Shown here piece by piece: positions 1-11,834 of a DNA stretch of 64,000 bases. The stretch comes from Membranipora membranacea. Its lineage: Eukaryota; Bryozoa; Gymnolaemata; Cheilostomatida; Membraniporidae. The notes under the pieces were generated by a model, which saw nothing but the letters and a program-made list of their open reading frames with translations, was not told where the DNA came from and did no database searches. A program made the translations under genes and the position numbers. The number at the start of each line of letters is the position of its first letter. Within the stretch, counting starts at the first letter, position 1. The stretch is taken from the NCBI GenBank assembly GCA_914767715.1, contig OU612067.1, positions 27,628,162 through 27,692,161 on the forward strand, read 5' to 3'.

Positions 1-197
1 AAGCCTAACCAAAAAACCACTCCCACAGAAACAACGTAGAAAACACAACACATGGAACAGCATTCACACAGTTTTTGAGTTAATTGACCAACTAGGTGGG
101 CGATTCTTGATACGATTTTAACAACTACTGTCGGTACTAACCTACCCAGTGTTGGTGTTTTGTAATACAGGTATGATTGTAGACATGACATATCAAG

Positions 198-722
198 TCA
201 ATGGTTTTTTGATCTCCTCTCTATAGCCTGGTTGTGAGCAGAAAAGTTTAGATGCAGGAAGAAGCGGAATCTGGAGGCTGTCATGTATTTCACTATCGTC
301 TTGTATCGCTTAATCCATGAAAATGTCTGTTCAGCGCACTCGGTGTTAGCATTGGCAATCGGTGCGAACTTTGGAAGACTGTGGTGAAACTCACACTCTG
401 GGTCAGTCGGATCACATTCTGCTCTGCGATGGCCAGCAATATGGAAATTGTCTACCAAGTACTCAACTTCCAATAACTTCTCAGCTCCGATGTTGCCTGT
501 TAGGTTTTTGAGGAATGGCTTGAACTCACACGCTCTGTCGTATCCAATGAATTTAATATTCATGCCAGGCTCCTCCACCAGCTTCAGCAGCTGGACGAAA
601 AGTTGGCTGGAACTTTCACAAGTGTAAAGCTCTCTGCAGTGCAAGATGATGCCACATGGCCTCACAACAGCCATTACACCCGCAGTTTTTTCATGAAGCC
701 GCCTGACATTGTTGGCGCCTTT
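198..722 (-). pseudogene. KDZ transposase core, fragment
   Basis: This is the catalytic-core region of a Kyakuja-Dileera-Zisupton (KDZ) type DNA transposase, read on the minus strand. It begins near 722 with KGANNVRRLHEK, followed by AGVMAVVRPCGII, a patch I associate with KDZ cores. IGYDRACEF supplies a likely catalytic Asp and ECAEQTFSW a likely catalytic Glu. The frame stops at 198, soon after the ECAEQTFSW/FFLH block, so the C-terminal tail is missing or lies off the window. It is preceded on the same strand by the CxC module (893-1707), the usual KDZ arrangement. At least two frameshifts separate the two parts, so this is a dead copy. The family call rests on motif memory, not a search. 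Confidence 0.7.
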
Positions 723-1795
723 TACAAGAGACGATTTGGTCAGGAATTTTAAGAGTCATGAGATGCTTTTTAGGAGCCGGCTCTTCACTTATACACCCAA
801 CATGCTGTTTGCAAAACTTGGAGGCTTTCTGATGTTGACCACCTAAGATGGGCTGTTTCCTCATTTTGAAACTATTCTTGGCATGTTTCTGGCTAGTTTA
901 AAGGTCTCCCGAGGTGCTGCGCAGATCGCCGTGACAACTTCTCGTTACCATCACAAACTACAAACCCCTCAGCACATCCAGCTACATCACATCGATGACC
1001 TTTCCAACTGTTCTCTGAAGTGAAAACAATCTGCACAGCTTCGTCACAGACATCGTCGATATCGATCCTATTTGATATGGTGTCTACATACACTGTTACA
1101 TTCCCCTTAAAGAATGCTAGTAATTCAAACATAAAGTAGGCGTCTTCTATTCGGGTTTCATGTAGCTCACCGCGAATTTGTGATGTACCATACAGTCTGT
1201 TATATCTCTCAGTGACATCCTCAAAACTACGCCCCAATTCCATATCAACAGCCACTTCTTTAATATATCTAGTCTGAAAGGCGGGAGTACGAGATATTAG
1301 TATGTATTCTGGTAGAGCAGGATTGTAGTAGTATGTCCGTGCATTCGGGTTGTTCGTTGATGTTTTTTCCTTGTGTGAGTGCCAATATTGTGTTGCACAT
1401 TTGGAGCACGTGAAATGGTATGCCTTGGCTGGCACTACCCCGTCAATCATGTATAGCGAAAGTTAATGTTTCGTTTATTTATTTGGGGAGGGAATTCTTT
1501 ATACTTTTTCACCACATCAAGGTGACTTTTCGATTTGAGGGTCATCTCATTTGTGGTTGGATAAGGGCGTCTATGTAGCAAACATACAACATGATTACCC
1601 AAAATATTGTTCCTTTCCTCACTATCTGGCATTTCAGACTTACGTTGCTGTGTCTCAAAATAGGTACGAATAGAATAAAGGTCTGCCTCACTCATTGGTG
1701 ACACCATGATTTTGAAACCCTTGGCAGAAGAGAGGAGTAAGGGGGTTTGGTAATCTTCAGATGAGTTTGACGATGGAGGGAAGGTTACTTAGAGC
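723..1795 (-). pseudogene. CxC cysteine-cluster module of the KDZ element
   Basis: This is the zinc-binding N-terminal part of the KDZ protein. An open segment from about 1707 to 1447 lacks recognisable motifs. The next segment (1450-893) begins with FTCSKCATQYWHSH, followed by YYNPALPEYILISRT, matching the CxC5-type cysteine cluster. It ends with GHRCDVAGCAEGFVVCDGNEK, a CxC6-type pattern. Past 900 the reading continues only by changing frame: ICAAPRETFKLARN, then QPILGGQHQKASKFCKQH with more Cys/His pairs. I see frameshifts near 1445, 905, 860 and 730. The CxC clusters are thought to bind DNA or proteins in KDZ elements; that role is inferred. The whole is one decayed element together with the core at 198-722. 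Confidence 0.65.
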
Positions 1796-3281
1796 AATTA
1801 ATTTATTTGGCTTGGCCTTTCACTACATTGGTAGAGAGTTTTATTTTGATGGATTGAAATGCAATAATAATGATTAAAAAAAGGAAATGAAAAATTAGCC
1901 AATATTTAATTCCACTAGTGAGGGCTGAATCGAAACATTATAAAATTGTTTCTGCAAACAACGGCTTGAATAGAATGGTCAGGGTTTAATTGTTTTTCAA
2001 AATCCCTATATTGACCAATTATAAAATTCTAGCAAAATTACATGAAACAGGGTAATTTTATCACAGCCGTCTGTATTTGAGGCCCAGTGTTGTGTGGATG
2101 GATTTTAATTTTGCATTGGTGTTCTGCACGATGGCTAGTTTCAGTTCAGGTGATGTGTAGTATACAGATAGTCATTCAAATTTTTATGAGCATGTCAAAG
2201 CATCCATCTCAAAGACATGATCAACACAGTGCATGTACTAATAGAGGTATGGGGTAAAGCCACAAATTTTGTATGTAATATATGTAGTGAAACTACTATT
2301 TTTGGCGGATCTTCAGTACATAATAATAGACCCAGCCTGCGCTCCCATACATTATGTTTTGTTGTACTTTGAAATCAATACTAAAACGTAGCATTTTAAT
2401 TGTTACCACATAGGCTACTGGGACCAGAAGTAGTGTATACTTTAGTGGAAATTAGGAAGTATATCTTATGGTAACTGATAATGAGAATGTAAACTTATCA
2501 CCATGTTTCCATGAGTTCGAATTGGATTTGGTTGTGGTTAGAATTCGATATGAGACCACACTATTTCCATGAATGGAGTTTCCAAACAGAAAAAAAAAAT
2601 TATATTTTAGAATCATATCATAATACATAGTGATGAAGATTGAAGTCATAGCTATCCTTTGATCAATAAACACCTAAATTAAAAACCATTGTGTCATAGT
2701 AATATCACATCACTATTACCTAGTTACAAATTTTCATTCATTTATTGAGCAATCCAGATCAGTCGTCAACATATAAACTCAATCAGAAACCTAGTTTAAG
2801 ACCGATGTAATAACGTAGATCAATTTTGGTGGGCTTTACCCTCCATCATACCGGCCTGCAATTTTACCATGTACACATTATTTCAATTCTCATCTTACTA
2901 CAAACCTATGCTACCACATCTTGATTTGGTTTAATTTTACATTCTATAACCGTTTTTTCGCATTATTTGAGTCACACTAATTCAATATATGATGCATTTG
3001 GGCCTACAAGTACACTCAAAGCAAGCCTTGTACGCTGTTACTTCATATTACCCACACTGACTGTAAACGAACATTGTTTCATCAAACCTTTAATCAGGAG
3101 TTATCCAGAGATAAACCAGATTATCCTTTTATAGACAAGTTTAATGGTATTCAGATACATACCTTGATTTCCTTCAATTACACTGTTCGATCCATCATCA
3201 TCAGCTCCTAAAAGACAGTGTCCAATGTAAGGGTATAGCAATGCCTATGATTTGACATTTGTTGGTTGCCTTATTCACTAC
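1796..3281. other. AT-rich intergenic, no gene seen
   Basis: I see only short chance ORFs and no recognisable protein motif, RNA gene or clear repeat in this AT-rich stretch. Confidence 0.5.
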
Positions 3282-3339
3282 TACTATTATTATTATTACT
3301 ATTATTATTACTATTATTATTACTATTATTATTATTATG
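3282..3339. repeat. (ATT)n-type microsatellite
   Basis: Runs of ATT and ACT triplets (tattattatt / actattatt) fill this stretch. The tract is imperfect, with regular C interruptions. Confidence 0.9.
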
Positions 3340-3719
3340 AATACTATTACTAATTGCTGTGTTATCAATATGATTTCTCTTCCAGAAGAAAAATTATAAA
3401 GACAACAAAGAGGAGATAAACTCTTGGACTTTGAAAGCTATATATAAATATATCTATATAAAATATTGTATAGAAACAGGTGATTTGGCTCTATGTAATT
3501 GTATCATACTCTCTGTCGTCATACATGTTTTTTGTCGGTTTGATGGAGTGCACATGCAAACATTTTGTTGCTTTCGTCATCAAATCTTAAATCATGACAG
3601 CATTTTTTTAACATCCTGCTAAAAACAGTTGCTGTATCTCCTTGTATTGCTCAAAGATCCTTTTTGCGAAACAATAAACTATGATGTTCATTCATCATTG
3701 ATCATTTTATCTGATTTCC

Positions 3720-4296
3720 AACTTCTCAGAAGGTAGTTTAAGTGCTCAAACTGTTTGCTGTGTTGTTAGGGTGCGACCCTCTAATTTAAGCTATTATAAA
3801 TATTAACCTTAGTGTATTTTTTTGCCTAAATATTTTCAACTTCTCAGAAGGCTGGGCGCAAGAGTGCGGTTGGTGCGACCCTCTAAATTTGGCTATTATA
3901 TAAACCTTAGTGTATTTTTTTGCCTAAATATTTTCAACCTCTCAGAAGGCTGAGCGCACAAATGCGGTTGGTGCGACCCTCTAAATTTTGCTATTATATT
4001 TTTACCTATTAGCGTATTTTTTCGCCTAAATATTTTCAACCTCTCAGAAGGCTGAGCGCATGAGTGCGCCGGGTGCGACCCTCTAATTTTGCCTATTATA
4101 TATTTATCTTATTAGTGTACTTTTTGCCTAAATATTTTCAGCTTTACAGGAGGCTGAGCGCGGGAGTGCGGTTGGTGCGACCCACTAAATTTAGCTATTA
4201 TATATTTACCTAATTAGTGTACTTTTTTGCCTAAATATTTTCAGCCTATACCTTTTTTTAAATTAGCGCAATTTATGCCCTGAATAATTTCAGCCA
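3720..4296. repeat. Minisatellite, ~100-bp unit, about 5.5 copies
   Basis: Five head-to-tail copies of a 98-120 bp unit, plus a partial sixth, are visible. Each copy contains ctcagaagg or a close variant, then ggtgcgaccctctaa, then an AT-rich stretch ending in tttgcctaaatattttcaac or similar. Copies begin near 3721, 3840, 3940, 4042 and 4141, and the partial copy near 4243. The first unit is longer and the most divergent. The middle copies share a gctgagcgc stretch that the first lacks. No open frame spans the array. Confidence 0.88.
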
Positions 4297-4690
4297 CTCA
4301 AAAAAATCACCGATAAGTGGTATCTGTAAACGATACTTTTGGCGTTACAGTAGCTCTCGCGTACAAAAAAATTTACCCGCTGTGTTCCGTTACGCAAAAG
4401 AATTAGATGCGATTGAGATGAGATTAGAAGGACCTATTCCAAAAATGGTAGGTTTTTCCTTCTTGCGTAGATGCTTACCCAAAGCCAGTAAGTATGTACG
4501 CAACCGGCAATAAGAATTAGTATTCAATGTTAGTACCTTTTTATATAAATAAATATATTTTATATACATATATATGGACTGGACTGGAAATATAATAACT
4601 GGAACTTTTAAATTTCTATTTTTTCTGCTATAATGTATGTGCAAGGCTTTCTTAATTTTCACTTATTTTCCATGTCAGAACTATTAAATA
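4297..4690. other. Intergenic, no gene seen
   Basis: AT-rich sequence with a short TA-rich tract near 4556-4575. A small motif, tatggactggaaat, occurs here and again near 4698. No supported coding segment was found. Confidence 0.4.
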
Positions 4691-7018
4691 TTACATATAT
4701 GGACTGGAAATAGGATTACTCTGCGCAGCCTCAAAATCCAAATCGGAAAGCTTCAGACACTCCTGGTGGAACCATGTGATACACTTGGGGCACAGGATCC
4801 ACATATCCCCATCTGAGTCGCTTGTGTCGTCTTGGTTACATATCCCACAATTATCTGAAGGTACTATAGTTAGTGCAGTCTTTTTTCGTTTAGTGGCTGC
4901 CCATACCTACAATTATGAGATGGAATGATGAAATACAAGACTTTTTTAATCATGATTGTAACAGTCATCAGTGACTATGGCTTCTCCAAACAGCTTATCA
5001 ATGGTGTCCCACCGTGTTGACTCTCTTACAGTGTGAGCCCACGAATCTTGCACCATATTCTTCATAGTATCGTAGACCATGTTATGTTCCGCTGTCTTTT
5101 AATTGGGCAACATTTATATTTGACGGTCATAACAACCTCCTATTATCAAATCACAGACTACTTTGGTGTGTATGAAGTCAAATTGAATACTTACACCAAC
5201 ATTAAATGCTACCCTAAACCAAATGTAAATACATGTATTTCTTATACATGTCAAGGGACTTTGACTATATTTATACTTACCTCAGTCCTGAGTGATTTTC
5301 TCCTTTCTATCTTCTCATTCACTGACTTCTTAAACTCTCTAGCTGATGTTCTCACATATGTATCTACCATCATTGTGTAGAGCTCTGCAGTAAAACAAAG
5401 TATTGTTCTCAACTCTATTTGTGTGTAGACATACCTTAAGTTTAGTTTTTTTCACTATGCACCATTAAAATATTATATCATATTTTGAACTGACCTTTTT
5501 TTCCAGGCTCAGTTAAATTGCCAGGAAGTGATACGTATAAAGAAACCAGTTCCTCTGACTGCAGCAGATTACCTAAACACGATGCGGAACATGAAGCTTT
5601 GTTGTAAAAATTGCATGTAGATTTAGCAACTTAGTAGATACTGTTTTTGCTCAACAACTCGAATCAAATGTCTGTTAGCCCAGCTGTCAACTAAGCCAGA
5701 AAAGTATGAATACGTAGCTTGCTACAAAAGACCGATCAATACAGAATAAAAGGGTCCCATTACTTCGATAAATATGTCAGTTCGAAGATGATTTCTTACA
5801 ACATTACACAAGTAATAAAATCATTCAACTAAGCAACATTTTACCTTTTATGTCTATGATGGCTTCCGAGGTGCCTGGTTTGAAATTCTCGCTCCAGAAA
5901 TGGTCCATCTGAGTGATAACAGTATAAAACTCATTCGTGATGTGTGTCAACCCATATCTCTCATTCTGGTGATGTTCTACTTCTGTGATGCCCTTCTCCC
6001 CTAATACCGCCTCCTTCTCAGCTTTCACATGCTGCTCGAGCCATTCTCTCTTTGCAATCAGGGTCTCTTTGTTGGTTGAATGAATCTTTTGTCTGATCGA
6101 TTCGTTAAGCTTGTCGAGTACTCGGTGGGCGATATATCCACCAATAGTTCTGTAAAATATATGGAATTATTGACTTTGTTCTAGTGTTAACATCTAAGAA
6201 TATGGTGCAAGATTCGTGGGCTCACACTGTAAGAGAGTCACCTGACCAGACAAAGGTGGATGCATAGACAGGATAATTGACAGGTTATCTGTGTGTAGGA
6301 AACAGCTAATCTAAATATGTATTATTCTAAGAGCAATGCTCTAGCGCTTTACCTTATTTTAGATAGGTTTGAGTCAGAATCAACGATATTAGAGTAGCTG
6401 GCTGTAGCGCAACTGGCTGTGGTGGTACTGGATGTGGTGGAAATGGACGTGGTGGAACCGGACGTGGTGTAACCGGACGTGGTGGAACCGGACGTGGTGG
6501 AACCGGACGTGGTGGAACTGGAGGTGGAGGCTGCAGTTGAACTGGCCGTTGAACTGGCCGTTAAGTAGCTGGTGTTGTGTTGTGCGAACTCTCTTCGCAC
6601 CTTTACCCACAGGTCATATGCTTTCACCCTTCCAATAGCATTCATGACGCTCCGGAAGTTACTTGTATAGATAAATGACTCAACACTACATAAAAAGAAA
6701 GTTCACATATCAAAGGTAAATAAGGTAGATAAGGAATTTATCGGTAATATGAGTTTTATACTAACTAGTATCAAAGTACCAAACAAAATTGAAATCTGTT
6801 TAAGGTAAGGTAAGGTGAGCGGAACATAGTCAATCAGCTTCATGATATATGAGGTCATTGCTCTTGATGACCACATACACTTCATTGAGGCATGCAGCAG
6901 GTCGGCTAGCCGTTGGTATTCTTTCTTGTCAGATGACTCCAATCCAAAGTCATAATCCTCTGGATCTTTGGAGCCCTCCTCGCAACCAGGTTTCTGCCTT
7001 GGAGGCTTTTCGCTATCT
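4691..7018 (-). CDS. Unrecognised multi-exon gene ending in a PHD-type zinc finger
   Basis: Minus-strand exons with matching phases can be read at 7018 to about 6770, 6685-6353, 6149-5845, about 5592-5505, 5384-5281, about 5092-4990 and 4906-4691. The 6685-6353 exon contains a Ser/Thr-rich stretch of STTSG repeats. The 6149 exon begins RTIGGYIAHRVLDKLN, which resembles the (V)AGYV-type helix found near the end of several RNase-H-fold transposases, and continues as a charged, probably coiled region. The last exon has NCGICNQDD, then WILCPKCITWFHQECLKL, a Cys/His pattern of a PHD-like finger, and a stop at 4691. The donor joining the last two exons is weak, and the donor of the first listed exon is unresolved. 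I do not recognise the protein. A transposon origin is plausible because similar terminal PHD fingers occur in transposases, but a host gene is not excluded. Confidence 0.5.
6195..6241 (+). repeat. Inverted copy of an exon segment lying in an intron
   Basis: About 44 bases starting agaatatggtgcaagattcg match, in opposite orientation, the exon at 5022-5067 of the same minus-strand gene. There the matching sequence encodes NMVQDSWAHTVRES. This copy sits in the intron between the 6353 and 6149 exon edges, so the transcript could fold back on itself over about 1.1 kb. Confidence 0.85.
6430..6525. repeat. 15-bp coding minisatellite (STTSG repeats)
   Basis: About six copies of a 15-bp unit (ggtggaaccggacgt on the plus strand) lie in frame in the minus-strand exon 6685-6353 and encode STTSG. 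The array merges into less regular Ser/Thr codons on both sides. It could be a flexible or glycosylated linker; that is inference. Confidence 0.85.
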
Positions 7019-7325
7019 CTGCAGTGTAAAAGAAGTCATCATCAACAAAACTGCTGCGCATGCTTACAATCGATGGAATAATATATTAGGCCATCAGTAG
7101 AACTGAAGAAATAGACAAAACTCATATCAATACAACTTGTGAGAGATCTTACATTGCAGAAGTAACGTTAATATATTATTATTAAATTAAGTGCTGCTTA
7201 ATTCCAATAAAAATGATAGATATCCTAATACTTGAAGGAATTATCCCAACTGTTTCAAAATTCTGGTTGGAATTGTAAAGAGAAATCTGATGTTGTGCAA
7301 CACCATACTAACCGAAGCATATAGA

Positions 7326-8564
7326 GCATGGTCCCTGCAGTTCTCCAGATGAAACGCAATAAAGTTCACTGACATCGAGAACCATCTAGCTGCCTCAAGA
7401 CAATAGCAGCTGGTACATTTATCACTGGGGCTTGAACAATGACATCAACCAAAGGAGTCATAAACCCCATTTGTCTCACCAGGAAAGTCAAAATACTCCT
7501 TCGGTGCCAGCACAGAGAGAGCTGTCGACTTGTTGAGTGTGATTTCCGACTAGAAATAAAAAGAGACAGGTGACTTAGTGGGTCTCAGCTCAGCGCAGCA
7601 TTTAGTGCAGTAGATAGCATTTACATCAGGATAATTTTAATCTTTTAAGGTGTAGCTAGACAGGCGCATGAAATCGCGTGGGGAGGCAATTCCACGCGTT
7701 GTTCACGCCAAACCACGCCGTTGGGCATGCTAACGATGCTTCTATTCAGAGACCAGCATGTTCGTGTTGTTAACCACGTTGTGAACCTACGCTTCTGTCA
7801 TTTGCCAATTGGTACAATAGAACGTATTTAATTGGTCATTACTCCTTACTCATTGGTCATGGCTCATTGGTCACTCACTTAGCAATGTTGTCACAAGGTA
7901 AGGAAAGTGGGCGTGTGTAGCCTATGAAGCCGCGCCCACATGTGGGGTGGGAAGACAACTCCACACATTTCGTGGGCTCATGTAGCTAGGCTTTTAACAT
8001 GCTCTCAGATTAAAGTTCAGTTCAGCTTATACCAGATTCAACATCAAGTAGATAAATGAATGATCGAAAGAATGAAATAGGATTAAACGGATAATTGACT
8101 CTGGTGCAGCTGATTTCTATAAACTCAATCTGGAAAGCCATTATTGTTTTGCGCTTATAAAGTTTCTTTTCAACAATTTATGAGAACAAATAATTTTGTA
8201 ATACTTTAACTGCATCAAAAAAGGATAAGCACTAGTACCTGTAACTTTCAATTGACAATGTCTATGTGGCCAGTCAGTACATCTCGCTGCTTCAGTCGAT
8301 CACAGAATAAGTCTACATGCCATGTAACATCCACCTTCACTTTGACACTAGTCTCATCGACATCGTCTCAAGGGTAAGGTTGATGAGCTTTTCAGCCACT
8401 CGAGATGCAGCGTGATCTATACACATCACTTTTCTGACAGGAACAGATGGCAAGAGACTATCCATATTGCAGCGGTCGATGGTCAGACCCAATGAAGACC
8501 TGAGCCCATTTTCACCAGTAGCATCTTTATCCTCCATGCCCTCACTGTATATGTTACTACCTAA
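7326..8564 (-). other. Possible further upstream exons, minus strand
   Basis: Two exon-like stretches lie upstream of the PHD gene. One (about 7553-7326) reads KSTALSVLAPKEYFDFPGE, then CHCSSPSDKCTSCYC across a stop codon, a Cys-rich segment. The other starts after an acceptor near 8564 and reads SLLPSVPVRKVMCIDHAAS. To continue (VKVKVDVTWHVDLFCD), the second must change frame near 8350. They may be 5' exons of the 4691-7018 gene or relics of another element. I do not recognise either. Confidence 0.28.
7652..7990. mobile_element. MITE-like repeat with degenerate inverted ends
   Basis: The ends tgtagctagacaggcg (left) and gtgggctcatgtagctag (right) are imperfect inverted repeats over about 45 bp. 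Both ends contain a gaaat core next to G-rich runs. The interior is locally GC-rich, with cacgc and ttggtca repeats and no ORF. It could be an old non-autonomous DNA transposon. No target duplication was confirmed. Confidence 0.4.
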
Positions 8565-8599
8565 ATAGAACAATCATAGTTACAGGGTTGTATATATGA

Positions 8600-10404
8600 G
8601 TTTGAAAGTGGTAGGGCGGGGTGGGTGTGGGGCTAAATGCCTTCCCACAAGGTGGGGGGGGGGGGTATGGGTGCCTTCCCAGAAACAATTTGAATAATCG
8701 AAGCAATATTGAGGGGTTTGAGCCCAATTTGAAAAGGGATTCACAAGCACTTGGCTACAGTTACAATTGAATTTTAGTGACATCATATCATTTCTGATCC
8801 CTACTGGAATTGATAGTTATCTGCAATTATTTTGACCTGAGGATAGACTGAGCAAGTACCATCGCTTGGAATTTAGATCTCAAATTTCAGTAGGGTATGG
8901 GGGGCTCTCTAAAAGCAAATTCAAAAATTTAGGCAGTTTTCAGGGCAATATCCTTCTGAGAGTAGAGGTCAATCTTCCTTCGTAACCAATTCAAAACAGG
9001 CTACTTGTTAGAGCCCGGTCCATATATGCGCATATGTTTTGAGGGGCCATGGTGCTGAAGCATGTCAGCTGACATCCTTCAAGTTCAAATGTATTGTTGA
9101 ACTCTAAGCCTTATGAAAAGGACAAACTTTCCAAGGAAAACAGCTACATCAGTTTAATCCCTTCATGATCCCTACATATAACACAAGGGACCTTCCTTAG
9201 CAGCTGCTATTGATAAACATAATAATACAGTCAACGTGTACTCATATCACCTTTGTCAATTTAGGGGTTTTCCAAAATTGTGGTAGGTCCATGGACCGCT
9301 GGCCCTACCTATGAATACACCAATGCATATATATAACCAGCTATCAAGCTGCAACTACAAGCTACAACTGCGATGAATGTGCTCATGTCAATAATACTTG
9401 AATATATTGGCCAAAGATAACTCCAGCAATGATACATTGATACTTCTTGTCATCTCCCAAGAGTTCCCAGCCGGCAAATGTTCAATGGGTTTAAAAGAGG
9501 TAACCGGAAGAGGCTGAGCGCTGTTGCCAATTGTATGCCACATGGACGGGTGGAAGAGGTTGCCCAATTGAATAATTAACTCTGCATCTCAGAAGTTGGA
9601 TATACCATTACGCAACCACTATGAAAGGTTTGCTAGTCCTCTAAACAGGGTAAATCTCAAGGTATGGCACCTTCTCAACAATCTCTACCATCACCAAATA
9701 ATACATCTAGGAAGCCTCATCAATGAGCCGTTATCAAGTGTAATGTAATAAATATTGTGACTAGGCAGTGACTGACTGAAGAACAGTTTGATAGTGAACC
9801 AAGCATCTTGACTCTCTCGTCTTAACTGTCTCGAAGCCAACCTAATAATGTTACCTGATGAACCCCTGCCCTTGACATAATTCATTATCATCAATCATCG
9901 TTGTTGGGGAGGGGCAGATGATTTACATTACAGCTCTCACAAATCTGGAATTCGGGCCATGTCAGGAGAAGACAAGTTGAAATTCAGGAACAGTGGTTAT
10001 TATTTAAATATAGTACGAGCGTAATAGCAAGGATATGGAGGATATAATTGATTGGCAAAATAAAAAAAATAACATACAGCTATGTAAAGTTTGTTGTATG
10101 TATTACAATAAGGACATAAACTATATGAGGAGAGAGATTCAATAGAATTTGTCTAAGACTTTAATCCAAAAAGGGGCAAAAATGAATGACTGAAGCTGTC
10201 AAGACAAAAATGGTCAGATATTTGAGAATGATGCAGAGATTAAATAAAAAAAGCTAACATCAAGCCCAGAAAAAATGTTAAAATATTATAATAGCCTACT
10301 GGCACATGTAATATGAACTGTGATAACAAACATCGGCACTGCCACAATGAATGCATAACGAGCTAACTTTCAGAAAAAGTCAACCAACAAGGCGAGTGAT
10401 TGAG
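8600..10404. other. Intergenic, no gene supported
   Basis: Only scattered short ORFs without motifs are present. A G-rich run of about nine or ten G near 8655 is the only notable tract. Confidence 0.4.
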
Positions 10405-10639
10405 CTATGACCTAAAGTGAAAATAATAGTATTTGGGAGTTGTACGCACGTGATAGGTTTTCCAGCAACTTAGATATGAAATATAAAAAATGTAACTCGC
10501 TATACTTAACCAAAGAAGTTTAGACAAGGCTAAGTGAAATAACACACAGTGAACAAACCGAGTACAAGTCCTAGAGTACAAACAGTGTAATTGCCTGACA
10601 GTAATGAGACGACATTTGCAGCTCTTTTGACTTTTTTTG

Positions 10640-10965
10640 GACTTGGACTTGGTAGGGACTTGCCTGGCTACCTGCTGGCAGTCTTTAGACATCTTGTGTA
10701 TTGCATATCTTCTAAATTTCAGTGACCTTATTTGTTTGCCACTCAGACATCCTCCGCAACCCAACGCGGCCACTTTCCTCATCCATCTCTTTGTTGTTTC
10801 GGCATCACTCTTTGCAACATCAGGCACAAGGTCCTTCTGCATCATTTGTGCTGTTGTTAGCTGGATTTCAAACGACAGCAGCTTCCGAAGCACAGGTAGT
10901 GCATAACCTCCTCATCTGTGCCAAACTCGCTCACATCTGCTGTAGCATTGTTCTATCAAAAATAA
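10640..10965 (-). pseudogene. Unrecognised exon-like ORF
   Basis: The minus strand reads ADVSEFGTDEEVMH and then, after a change of frame, LPVLRKLLSFEIQLTTAQMM, followed by TTKRWMRKVAALGCGGC and a basic stretch. A GT donor follows CQQ near 10675. The even codon use and splice site suggest a real exon that has taken a frameshift. I cannot assign a family. It may belong with the 11506-11834 segment upstream. Confidence 0.3.
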
Positions 10966-11505
10966 TTCAGCATTATTATACAAAGCTGAAATGAAATACC
11001 ACTGGCCCAGTTTTTCATGCCAAATTATGCTGTCTGTCCTAGTCTTATAACGGAGAAGGATTTTAAATGAGATGGGTTGCATCGGGTCACAGTCACTGAG
11101 TAAGCGGTAGGCATATATGGTCTTCGGAAACAAAATGCTAGTGGAGCGATTTCAACACGTTGGGAGTTGTGCTACCATATCATTCCGCAAACACATCTCC
11201 CGACAATTGCATATATTTCGAATGGTGCATGCAAAATTTAACATCGTAAGGGACCGGAACCTAATAGTTATATGCCCGTAGACCATGGTGACCTCATATG
11301 TCCCGTCGAAGTGGCTTTAGTTCAAAACATCTAAATTTAAAATCAATACCTGAGCACCAAACATTTTAATTAATTTATCATGACTGCAGGGTACACGTCA
11401 CAGTTCATGATTGCCCAAAACTGCAATTTCAGCAATGGTCTCACTTGGACTTCAAATCCAGTGACAATCAAGATTGTGTTGATGGATTTGTACGTAACTT
11501 GGAAG

Positions 11506-11834
11506 TTAACCCACTGAAGACTTAGGGAGATAATCAAAGTTCTGGCTCAAAAACTGTGCGCTTGATTCACACTTTAGGATATTGACACAACATTCAGTGT
11601 CAAGCTTTACCATGTCTAAATCCTTCAGTGATTCTGGTGAAACCGATTTAAGCATGGACTCTGAATCTTTGGCATAATCTCTGACTTCTTTCTGGAGCAA
11701 TTTTGTGGTGGATCCTATAACTAGCTCCTGGAACTGCTCCTTGGTAAGCAACGTTCGAACCCCAGCCACAATGTTGCCATCCCTAATCTTGGTTAGAGCA
11801 ATGGCCTCTTCAGATGTTACCCGCTACAAAAGAT
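11506..11834 (-). other. Unrecognised exon-like ORF
   Basis: After an acceptor near 11825 the minus strand is open as RVTSEEAIALTKIRDGN, then LLTKEQFQELVIGSTTKLL, an amphipathic and probably helical stretch, stopping at 11506. Upstream and downstream exons were not identified. Composition suggests genuine coding sequence, but no motif is recognisable. Confidence 0.3.

Noticed and set aside
6432-6638. Trp/Arg-rich plus-strand ORF and His-rich minus-strand ORF over the 15-bp repeats
   Set aside because: Both are alternative frames of the minisatellite. The STTSG frame is the one with matching splice phases.
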